Assembly (NCBI RefSeq): GCF_018831695.1
Contig: NC_056701.1
Location: 2,657,166 to 2,721,165, forward strand
Direction of reading: 5' to 3'
Source of the DNA: Puntigrus tetrazona
Taxonomy: Eukaryota; Chordata; Actinopteri; Cypriniformes; Cyprinidae
Length of the DNA: 64,000 bases
The notes beneath the pieces were generated by a model. The model saw nothing but the letters and a program-made list of their open reading frames with translations, was not told where the DNA came from and did no database searches. The position numbers and the translations under genes are program-made. Of this stretch, positions 34,990-45,065 are shown in pieces (position 1 is the first letter of the stretch; each line of letters begins with the position of its first letter).

Positions 34990-37317
34990 ATGGCGGAATC
35001 ATCAGCGAGTGGGTTTGTAGACCAGTTCATGTGTCCGGTCTGTTTGGACGGACTGAAGGAGCCGGTGACGATTCCCTGTGGACACAGTTACTGTATGAGC
35101 TGTATTACTGTTTGCTGGGAGCAGAAGGAGCAGGGGCCGCCGTACCGCTGTCCTCAATGCAGAGAGAGCTTCAGTCAGAGACCTCTACTGAAGAAGAACA
35201 CTCTGATCGCTGAGATGATGGAGACGCTGCAGAAGACGTCTCTGCGAGAGGCTGCTGTGGACTGTGATGTTTGCACCACGGAGAAGAACAAAGCTGTCAA
35301 GTCCTGTCTGCAGTGCTTGGCCTCCTTCTGTCAAACTCACCTTCAGCCTCACTATCAGTCTCCTGCGTTCATGAAGCACAAACTAGTCGAGGCCTCCAGA
35401 AACATTCAGGAGAACATCTGCCTCGTTCATGGGAAACCTCTGGAGCTTTACTGTCAGGATGACCACCAATGCATTTGTTGTTTGTGTGCTCCTAATCATA
35501 AAGGACACAGTGTGGTGTCTGTGGATTCAGAGTGGACTACTAAAAAGGTAATTTAAAAAATGCCTATTGCCTATACTTATATATATATATAGCTTACAAA
35601 ACATTTACAGTATGATAAACTAGTACTAAGACCCAGAATTTACTCTACCAGCACGCACAGTCCGGAGCAGCTATCGTTTATAGTTTAGTTTTTTTTTTTT
35701 GTCTATAGTTGTATTATTTTTTTATGTTTACATCCTTAGGAAGAGTTGAAGGAGATGAAGGAGACGTGCCACAAACTGATCCAGGAGCGAGAGACAGGTC
35801 AGCGGGAACTCAGTGAAGCTGTGAAGCTTCTTAAAGTATGTTTCTCTTCATCTGTTCTTTAGCTGAAAGTTAGTTTGACACGCAAAAGTAGATGTATTTC
35901 AATTCAATAAAACTTGATGACCAATAGGTTGCATGAATAGACTTCACAACGTTCTTACCGAGACTTCTGTCCATTTTGGAGCATGACATCCACTAATTTA
36001 CAGCCTACTACATTGCTTTGAGTCGCAAGGATGATCTGCGTGATAAGATCTTTGTGTCTCCAACAGAGTTCAGCGCTAGAGACCATGGAGGACGTCGAGA
36101 AGGTCTTCACCGAGCTCATCTGCTCTCTGGAGAAGAAACGCTCTGAGATTAAAGAGCAGATCAGAGCTCGGGAGAAGGCTGAGATCGATCGAGCAGAGGA
36201 ACTTCACGAACATCTGGATCAAGAGCTGGCAGAACTCAGAAGAAGACAAGCCGAAATTGAAAAACTTCTGATTGTGGATGATCAGGTCAATCTTCTAAAG
36301 GTAACTTATGTTCTTTCAGCAGTATACGGCATGTTTCTTTGCCGACTCACTGTTTCACATTTTCAAATACATAACAAGCAGTGCTGTTTGTCTCGTTTCA
36401 GAGCTGTCAGTCTGTGTGTGTTTTACCCACCTTTGAAAACGTTCCCATCACTAAACACACTCAGCTGTATTTTAAAGATGTTTCAATCTCAACATTTAAG
36501 GAGGTTTTGGAAGACATCTGTCAACAGCAAACAGCTAAAATATCACAAGAAGGTGTGAATATTTCGGGATATTGTATTGCCGTTCATACTCTTTATTGCA
36601 AATTAATCGCGTTTGTTTTGTGTCGTCTCTTTTCAGTGTCCAAAGTGTGTGTTGCCAAGACCCAAAACGATTTTTTGCAATGTAGGTTTCTTGATCAAAA
36701 CATTTAACGACTGATAAACACGTAATCTGTTACAGTGAGACCAGTTTGTATCCAAAGCGTACCTTATTGTTATCATTTGTCCGTTTCTCCTCCTCAGATT
36801 TTTGTGAACTTCACCTGGATCTAAACACTGTAAGCAATTCCCTTAAACTGTCGGAAGACGACAGGAAAGTGTCGTTTACATACAGACACCAGAAATATCC
36901 CGATCACCCGGAGCGATTTGATAGATATGTGAATGTCCTGTGTCAGGAGGGTCTGTGTGGTCGCTGTTACTGGGAGGTGGAGTGCAGCGGGAAGCAATGA
37001 GCTGTAGCAGTTTGTTACAAAGGCATTGGACGTAAAGGGAAAAGTGCTGACTGTAGACTCGGCGACAACAACGCGTCCTGGAGATTAGACTGCTACATGC
37101 AAAATTTCAGTTTCATACATGACAAAAAGAAAGTCTCCGTCTCAAGCCCTGCTGCCTGCTCCTCTAGAATAGGAGTGTATCTGGATCACGCAGCAGGGAC
37201 TCTGTCCTTCTACAGCATCTCTGACTCAGTGAGTCCAGACCACTTTCACCGAACCCTTACACCCTGCGTTTTTTGCTGGAAATGGCTCATCCGTCAGGAT
37301 CGCAGAGCAGCAGAGTT
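34990..37317 (+). pseudogene. TRIM gene H2, duplicate of H1 with broken SPRY
   Basis: Exons: 34990-35547, 35740-35835, 36067-36300, 36402-36552, 36637-36681, 36798-37317 (remnant). Exon 1 differs from H1 by only a few residues, so the duplication is recent or has been homogenised. RING and both B-boxes are intact, and splice sites are good. In the SPRY a Trp codon has become TGA (36998-37000; H1 reads EWAVGVCYK, H2 reads Q-stop-AVAVCYK). Further on a deletion near 37230 shifts the frame, and from about 37318 an L1-like LINE replaces the end of the exon. If transcribed it would give a protein of about 428 residues with PRY and a partial SPRY; it is more likely a pseudogene, though the RING half could still act. 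Confidence 0.75.
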
Positions 37318-38069
37318 TAAAAATGTGATTGATAACCAAGGCTTAAAATCATTTCAGGATTTGAAACAATCTTCCTGGACGTTCTTACTTTCTGTACCCA
37401 AGGTTGAGAAGTGCAACGCGCGCTTATGGAGCACCGTGGAACGGCAATCCGGACATTGAGGGACTGGGTGAATTTTTCTCAGGCACGTGGAGTAGTTTCA
37501 ACAAACTGCTTGATCGTGGCTCTCATTCATTTGCCATCATCACAATATGGGAAAAGGAACAGGCCGTCTACAAGCTGAACTGGGACTGGATATGGGAAAG
37601 TATTGCGGTGATGTCCAAAAATCCTGCCCATCAACTTCAACAATTTAAACTCATCTACAAGGCTTATGCTATTCCATATGAAGTAGCATGAAGCGCTTAC
37701 CTACTCCCTTTTGTACATTGTGTAATTCGAATACTGTGGGGACATATATGCATATGTTTTTTGACTGTCTACTTATTAGGAGATTTTGGGATACGGTTTT
37801 TACGTACAATCTCAGAACTTTGTCATAGGTTTATCCCTAAGCATCCCAATATTTGTTTACTGAATGACGATTATGATCTTAATTTAAACATTTACCAATG
37901 TAGGATATTTCACACCGCACTAACTGCAGCCAAGAAGCTTATATTTGAAATGTGGCATGAACCCACATTCCCGGCTAACAAAATGTGGCTTATAGAGTTA
38001 AAAAATATTGCGCTGCTAGAGCGCTCTACAGCAAGAATTAACAGAGCTAAACCCATTTACACAGCCGAT
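37318..38069 (+). mobile_element. L1-like LINE ORF2 3' fragment
   Basis: Plus-strand frames read GLKSFQDLKQ, RAYGAPWNGN, GTWSSFNKLLDRGS, ESIAVMSKNPAHQLQQFKLI, then, after frameshifts, ISELCHRFIPKHPNICLL and HTALTAAKKLIFEMWHEPTF, an order typical of the ORF2 C-terminal region of fish L1-type elements. The start coincides with loss of homology between H2 and H1, so it marks the breakpoint that removed the H2 3' end. Confidence 0.7.
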
Positions 38070-38230
38070 AGCTGTGTTTCCATCCAAAGATTCGAATTAA
38101 ACTTTCCATTTCAGAATGACCATAACGACCTATAGTTGTGTGAACGAGATTGTTCGACTTATCCTGTCTCACTGAGCAGTCACGTGACTTTTTCGATGTT
38201 TAATTCGAATCGTTGGATGGAAACATAGCT
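38070..38230. mobile_element. MITE with 33-bp terminal inverted repeats
   Basis: Left end AGCTGTGTTTCCATCCAAAG and right end (inverted) AGCTATGTTTCCATCCAACG match over about 33 bp, through GATTCGAATTAAAC. The 161-bp unit has no coding capacity and sits at the end of the L1-like fragment. Confidence 0.8.
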
Positions 38231-38978
38231 GTAGCTAGTGAAAAGGAATCTGATGGGGCTCAGGCTGTGAAAGAGCGAAAGTTAAGACACACGACTTAAA
38301 AGCAGCTAAGCTTTTATTGTGCCACAGTTGACTGCTTCCCCTGCTTCTGGTCATGTGGTAAAGCAATGCTGTTTTACCAGGGCTGTACCTAAACACTGAA
38401 GTGTGTTGCATATTATGTTACAGTGTTATGTTGTGCATTATAATTAAAGCTTATTCAGATTCCCAATTGTCCTTCGATGTCCTTTAAGTATACCAAAATG
38501 TTATATATATATACCTATGGAGAGTCCCCATTAGGACAACTGACCAGACGTGTGTGTGTGTGATTCTCATCTAATTATCAGCAGAACAGCAACAGCAGAA
38601 GCGACACAACATATATAGTCCGCCAAGCCTAAAAACGTTAATATTGGCATATCCATCAACACGCTACACCATTCCAAGTGCTGTCATGATTCAAATAACA
38701 TTTAAGGAAATCGTAATTGACAAACTTTTTTTGAATTTACCCATAAGCACAATCAAGTACAGCCGAATGCATCTGTACGTTCATAATCAGTGAAAAGACA
38801 TGAGTGCATTCACCCTGTGTTTAGGATGAAAACAATGCTGTGCTGGATATCAGTCATGTGATCAGCTGAGGCCCAATCACAGCTGTGCTAACATTCAGAT
38901 CAACAGAGCTCTTACTCATGCATTGTTGATTGAATATTGGAAACATAAAGGCAGGAAGATCCAGACTTGCGTGTTTAA

Positions 38979-39221
38979 TTACAAACTATTAAACGGTAAG
39001 ATTTTCAGAGGGGAAAAACTGTAGAAGAAAGGTAAGACGGTGTCGGTGAAGGTGGTTGTGAATGTGTGTAGATGTGTGTTAGTTACAGGATCAGAGAAAG
39101 ACACTGTTCCTCCGTCATAGTCCAGACACACTCTCACACGATCAAGATCCTGTTTAACAGGGAAACCGAAATAATCAGCCAGTCCATGCTGCACACTCCA
39201 GAGACCGGTGTCAAAGAAGAT
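38979..39221 (-). pseudogene. ftr: orphan finTRIM B30.2 half exon (E')
   Basis: Only the C-terminal half of a B30.2 exon is present: FFDTGLWSVQHGLADYFGF, QDLDRVRV, LDYDGGTVSF, then KILPFNSL and stop at 38979. Homology to finTRIM stops at 39221/39222, where sequence identical to the 3' flank of copy G (from 49852, ATTTTAGGAGATCGGGGAG) begins. The junction shows that a duplicated block carrying copy E landed inside an older finTRIM exon. Confidence 0.8.
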
Positions 39222-40981
39222 TTTAGGAGATCGGGGAGTTGGTAAAACCACACAGCATTGATGAGTAAATGGTAAATACCACAAAATTGAGCAAATGGTA
39301 AATAACCAATAAATTGCTACATTTACATTTACATTTACATTTAGTCATTTTGCAGAGTAAGTGCTTATATCACCCAGTCACAGGGAGTGTTCAAATTAGT
39401 ACATGCCAGAAGGGAAGGAATAAATAAGGGGGATGAGAAGTGAGACAGAGACAGTGAGAGTATAATTTTTTTTTTTTTTTTTTTTTTTTTTTTGGTGATG
39501 ATGAGGTCAGGTATTGCTGAAAGATGTGAGTTTTTTTAAAGATTGACAGAGATCCAGCATTCCGGATATGTACGGGAAGATCGTTCCACCAGCCAGGAAC
39601 AGAGAACGAGAAAGTTCTGGAGAGTGATTTCGAGCCTCTTTGAGATGGTACCACGAGGCGTCGCTCGCTAGCAGATCTCAGACTTCTAGAGGGTGTGTAG
39701 ATTTGTAATAGTGAGTGGAAGTAGACCGGTGCCGAGTCTGTGGTTGTTCTATATGCAAGCATCAGTGCCTTGAACTTGATGCGAGCTGCAATCGGTAGCC
39801 AATGTAAGGAGATAAAGAGAGGTGTAACATGGGTTCTCTTGGGCTCATTGAAGACCAGCCGTGCTGCTGCATTCTGAATCATTTGTGAGGTTTTATTGTG
39901 CTACAGAAAGAAAAAGCCAACATTTATTTATGAATTTAACAAAGAAGACAAGAAGATCCAGACTTATAGGTGTAACGCTTACTGACTACTATACGGTAAG
40001 ATCCTCAGAGGGGAAAGACTATGAAAGAACGGGAAGACGGTGTCGGTGAAGGTGGTTGTGAATGTGTGTAGATGTGTGTTAGTCACAGGATCAGAGAAAG
40101 ACACTGTTCCTCCGTCATAGTCCAGACACACTCTCACACGCTTAAGCTTCTGTTTAACAGAAAAACTAGAGCGTTCATACAGTCCATACTGATCATACTG
40201 CACACTCCAGACATCATTATTATTAAAGAAATCATGCCCTTTTCTCTGGTTCGATGCTGTAGTTATTCAGCATAAACTCTCTTGGACCTCCACGTCCCAG
40301 CTGTGTGTCCCTGAGTTAAAACCCTCTGAACCCAAAACACATGGATAATCATTAAATCTCTCTGGATTATTAGGAACTGTTTTTTTGTCAGCCCATCTCA
40401 CGCTGGTCAGATCTTCAGACAGGACGAGATGTGGATAAGCCGTGTTTGGGTCCAGAATTACAGGAGCTGAAGAGACACAATAAACAAGTGCTTTTATTCC
40501 GATCTTCATATAATGATCAAGAACTGAACACAGATTATTATGAATTATGAACAGAACTCTTATGTCTCTGCAGTATCTCTCTCACACACACAGACATCAT
40601 TAAGGCTCATTTTGGTGCAGCAGCCCATCTATTTGAATGTATATCATGCTAGAATCTGTACATTTTTGATAATGCATCATTTCCAGTGTTTGTGTAAGAG
40701 CAGAGATCCTCTCTAGACTCACTGTTCTGGACGATGTCCTGCATCTTCTTCCAGACTCTGAAGGACAGGTTGCCCAAGTATCGTGGCACATGAATCAAAG
40801 CTCCAGAAGGTATCTGTGGATCCGGCTGTGAGGAGATCTGGACTCTGGAAGAAGATTCAGGATCAGGACTGAAGTGGATTTGATTCAGAAGCAGAGAGAC
40901 CAGAAACACCAGCAGATCACTCACCTTTCCATTGAGACCGGAAACTTCTGCAGAACAAACACACCATTTATCATCAACAAC

Positions 40982-41034
<53 letters not shown>

Positions 41035-41290
41035 GATCTGAAATCAGACCTTCATAAAGCAGACGTCATTGTCTTTCATCATATCCTCTGTGTCTTTAAT
41101 TGTATGGGAAAGAGCTGAGATGTGTCTGTCGATCTCCTCCAGCTTCTCCTTCATCATCTTCTTCTTCTGCTCCTCTTCCTCCCTCAGTGCAGTGATTGTA
41201 GCTTCTTCTTCATCTCTGAGAAACCGATGAAGCTTCTCAAACTGCTGTTTAATCTGACTCTCTGTGTGATCAGCTTGAGACTGAAATCAA
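39222..41290. repeat. segmental duplication shared with 49852-51322
   Basis: Apart from a 577-bp LINE insertion, a 9-nt deletion and single-base changes, this block matches 49852-51322 almost base for base, covering the 3' flank, exons 6 to 3 and their introns. Similarity drops past exon 3, and exons 1-2 of copies E and G differ clearly. Confidence 0.85.
39321..39898 (-). mobile_element. LINE (L2/CR1-like), 5'-truncated, with target-site duplication
   Basis: Minus strand: MIQNAAARLVFNEPKR, SLHWLPIAARIKFKALMLAY, YTPSRSLRSASERRLVVPSQ, RTFSFSVPGWWNDLPVHIR, the C-terminal tail of an L2/CR1-type reverse transcriptase. The 3' end is a run of AAATGT repeats at 39321-39343. TGCTAC is duplicated at 39315-39320 and 39899-39904, and the single copy at 49944-49949 in the copy G flank is the empty site. 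It lies just 3' of copy E. Confidence 0.85.
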
Positions 41291-42503
41291 ATCACATTCA
41301 CTTCAAACATCTTAAGAGTTTGTTCAACTTGCAAAACGATGTGCGACATGCTGCCACATCTAAATACAACCTTCTCACTAGTTATGGTTTGATGACATTG
41401 TCTGTGAAACAAGTAGCCTTTGAAAGAAGCTTCTCCACACTGAAGCATGTGAAGAACAGACTTAGGACCATCTTGAGGCTTTCATGTTAACGTCCACTGA
41501 GAGGGAGATGACACTGACAAGATCATTGATAACGTGGCTGAGATCAGACTTTTTATGCTAAAAGTTTTGTTTAATCTCGTACATTATTGAGTAAGCAGAG
41601 ACAAGTAGATTTCTGGCATACTCATATAATCTGATATAATATCTGCCTCACTCCAATGTAAGGTAATTCAAAATTGTCACCAGTATGTTTATACATAAGT
41701 AAAAGTAGGAGGAAAATTATGTCAGTAAATGTTTTTAATCATTCAAATGTATGGGCCCCATAAAAATAATATCTTTCAGATTTTACTGTCTTTGTAGGGA
41801 CATTAAGTGCTGTATTAAGTAATATAAAATAGGATGGCCATGTGTTTCATTCCATTAAAACAACATGCAACTATCAGAAAACCCAATTCAGTTTAAAATG
41901 AGCAAATGTCAAAACAGTCCTCACCTTGATGTATTCAACAGTTTTCTCAAACTCTCCCTTTATTTTTTCATTGTTTGTAAGTTTCTCTTGTAAGGATTTC
42001 AGCGCTTTGCTAAGCTCCTCCTGCAATGTAAAGTGAAAGTCTATAAGACAGGAGAGATTTCTACTATATTTAAATATAAAAATGTTTTTTTTTTATCCAA
42101 GATTTACCTTAAATAAAGGTAAAACTTCCCCGATGGGTCTGAATGTGTGACTGATGTGTTTCTGTGAATCTCTACACACTAAACACACCGGCTGTTTGTC
42201 CTCCAGACAGAAGAGCTTGAGTTTCTCTCTGTGTACACCACAGATCTCCTCAGATCCAGACGAACGCCTCTCGTTTCTCTCTTTCAGGAGCGACTCGCAC
42301 AAGTTTTTTAGGACACGGTTACACGGAGGATCGTCTCTTGAGGACCTTCTCCTGCAGACGGGACACTCCTGAGTTCCCTTGGTTCTCCAGAACCGCTGAA
42401 GACACTCTTTACACACGCTGTGACTACACGATAAAACCACAGGATCCGTGAAGATTTCAATACACACGGGACAAGAAAAATCATCTGCAGACAGAGCATC
42501 CAT
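39979..42503 (-). pseudogene. ftr: finTRIM copy E, all six exons but stop codon in B30.2
   Basis: Exons (minus): 42108-42503, 41925-42020, 41050-41280, 40925-40947, 40723-40868, 39979-40466; splice sites and phases are normal. The RING reads CPVC, CSHSVCKEC, CPVC and the B-box CGVH...CLEDKQPVCLVC; the start is MDALSADDF at 42503. Compared with copy G, exon 6 lacks 9 nt, which joins TG to A and creates TGA at 40267-40269 right after EVQESLC. Translation would stop about 65 residues into the B30.2 exon; beyond the stop the frame continues unchanged to the natural end. It might make a protein with PRY and no SPRY. Exons 3-6 are nearly identical to copy G, exons 1-2 are not. A near-perfect ISRE lies 34 nt upstream of the ATG. 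Confidence 0.85.
41320..41560 (+). mobile_element. hAT transposase C-terminal (dimerisation) remnant
   Basis: The plus-strand frame reads LTSYGLMTLSVKQVAFERSF then STLKHVKNRLRTIL, resembling the hAT dimerisation domain (ERSFS.LK.IK..LR pattern). It lies in intron 2 of copy E and is a short relic. Confidence 0.55.
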
Positions 42504-42536
42504 TTTCACTATTTAATCTCCAGTAATCTATATTTT

Positions 42537-42548
42537 ACTTTCACTTTC
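42537..42548 (-). promoter_or_regulatory. ISRE-like element of copy E
   Basis: The minus strand reads GAAAGTGAAAGT, one base from the ISRE consensus, 34 nt upstream of the ATG of copy E. It aligns in position with the perfect ISRE of copy C. Confidence 0.6.
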
Positions 42549-42550
42549 TG

Positions 42551-43996
42551 AATGATGTTGCGAAAATAAACAACCACAGGAATCACAAAGATCTGCTGTC
42601 TGTCACAAACAAACGTTCTCGTCTTTCTCCACTGATCACCGATTCTTCATGCTTTTGTTGACAGTCAGTGTAACATAAAGGACAACCTTTCAGTCACTTC
42701 CTGGTAAGTGCTGTAAGAAGGTGGAGTTTCTGCATTTTTATGTTACTGCCTGCTTGTGTCTCATGTTTGTTAACTCTTTGTCTGCTTTATTTGACACTAG
42801 AGAGTGATTTAATATATATAAAAAAGATGCCATTGGCCATTTGAATGTTGAAATATTTACTTCACTTCCTTTGGGTGTTAAAACAGGTCAGATTACACCG
42901 TCACGACTTCTTTAGGTTATATTTGTTAAAAAAGTTAATTAAATTTTAACTAGCGATGTCTCTGTCTCTGTCAGAAAAAGAAGAACAAATATTGTCTCTA
43001 AGACAAGAAGATCACAGGAAACCAACACAAGCAACATTAATACCGGAGCTAAGGAAAAGCATAAGGCTTAATTAGGACCGAGAGGACTGAAAGTAAATGA
43101 ACTTAATGAAGGACTAAACCAGGAAACAGAAACTCAGCTAAAACTACACAAAAACTGAACATAACCATAAAAATCTCGAGCATAATGCAAAAAAAAAAAA
43201 AGATAGTTCAGACAAAAAACAAGAAAGAGAACATGAATACTTATAATACATTTTATTTGTGTTTTAACTATTGCTCTTAATATGTCACAGACATCGCCAA
43301 GGGTCTGTCATGAACAAATCTGTCACATTGATTTCTTCACATACTGACGGATTGCCTTTCTGTCTGTTTTGTATCATCCTGCATGTAAACAGGAATAATG
43401 AAGCTTGAAGAAGGTGCACCAACAAAACAACAACAATGTAGATAAGTAGCACTATTAAAATGTTAGTTTACTCTCAGTAAGGGTCCTGCCAAGGTCAAGG
43501 CACCGAAACACGGCAAGCATATCATCAAAATAGTCCATGTGACATCGGTGGTTCAGAAGTAATTTTACGAAACTACAAGAATGCAAATAAAACCTTTGTT
43601 CAACTATTTTCTCCTCTGTGTCACCCTAGTGCCATTATGTGTGCCATGACGCATGGGCATGCATCCCTTATCATGCTTCTGTGTCTTTACCATAGTACCC
43701 TTGCTGTCTATGGAGAGAGCTCTCAGGTTTGCATCTTAATGCTGACGCTTTGTGGAAAAGTTATTTGAACTTTTATTATTATAGTCACCATTATAGTCAT
43801 CATTGTTTGTTATACTTTTTATTTTTTATTTGCACAATGAGCAATGTTTGAAAGACCCTTATAGAATGCTCTTCTAACCAGACTAGTATGAGTTAGATGA
43901 TCAGATTACTAACACAAAGCAGCAGAGCTGTCAAAGACTCTGGATCCTCACCACCAGGGAAGGCAGGCCGCTCCAAGCATAGGGGTGTAATGTTTA
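42551..43996. other. spacer between copies E and F
   Basis: The first 150 bases are similar to upstream sequence of copies C and D (ACTTCCTGGTAAGTG, AAGAGGGTGGA-like), probably promoter. The rest has no recognised gene. Confidence 0.4.
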
Positions 43997-45032
43997 CTAA
44001 TTAGACTGTAAGATTCGCAGAGAGGAAAATGCAGAAATCCAGAAGAACGGAAAGACTGTGTCTGTGAAGGTGGTTGTGAATGTGTGTAGATGTGTGTTAG
44101 TCACCGGATCAGAGAATGATACCGTTCCTTTGTCGTAGTCCAGATACACTCTCACCCTTTCAACGTCCTGTTTAACAGGAAAACTAAACGTTTCTGACAG
44201 TCCATACTGATCAGACCGTACACTCCAGACATCAGCACTGAAGAAATCGCATCCCTTTCTCTGGTTCGATGCTGTAGTTATTCCAAGACTCCACCTTAAA
44301 CTCTCCTTAACCTCCACGTCCCAGCTGTGTGTCCCTGAGTTAAAACCCTCTGAACCCAGCACACATGGATAATAATCAAATCTTTCTGGATTATTAGGAA
44401 GAGGTTGTTTGTTCCTACTGTTTCTCACGCTGGTCAGATCATCAGACACGACGAGCCACTGATTTTCAGTGTTTGGGTCCAGAACCACAGGAGCTGATGA
44501 GACACAATCAACAGCTGTTTTATTCTGACCTTCATGTTGTTATAGTAACTATGAATAAATGTTATATTTACATCCATGTCAACAGAAACTGATCCTGATC
44601 CTGACAAAACCAAACTGAAATGTGGAGATCTGCTGTAGCACTGTAACTGTAAATATCATATCCTTTTGTGCTGTAGCATATCTGGATGTTCACACATAAA
44701 GCTAAAATCTGGAAATAACCATGTGTCATTTCTAGTGTGTTTGTGTAAGAGCAGAGACCTTCTGGAGACTCACTGTTCTGGACGATGTCCTGCATCTTCT
44801 TCCAGACTCTGAAGGACAGGTTGCCCAAGTATCGTGGAACATGAATCAAAGCTCCAGAAGGTATCTGTGGATCCGGCTGTGATGAGATCTGGACTCTGGA
44901 AGAAGATTCAGGATCAGGACTGAAGTGGATTTGATTCAGAAGCAGAGAGACCAGAAACACCAGCAGATCACTCACCTTTCCATCGAGACCGGAAACTTCT
45001 GCAGAACAAACACACCATTTATCATCAACAAC

Positions 45033-45065
<33 letters not shown>

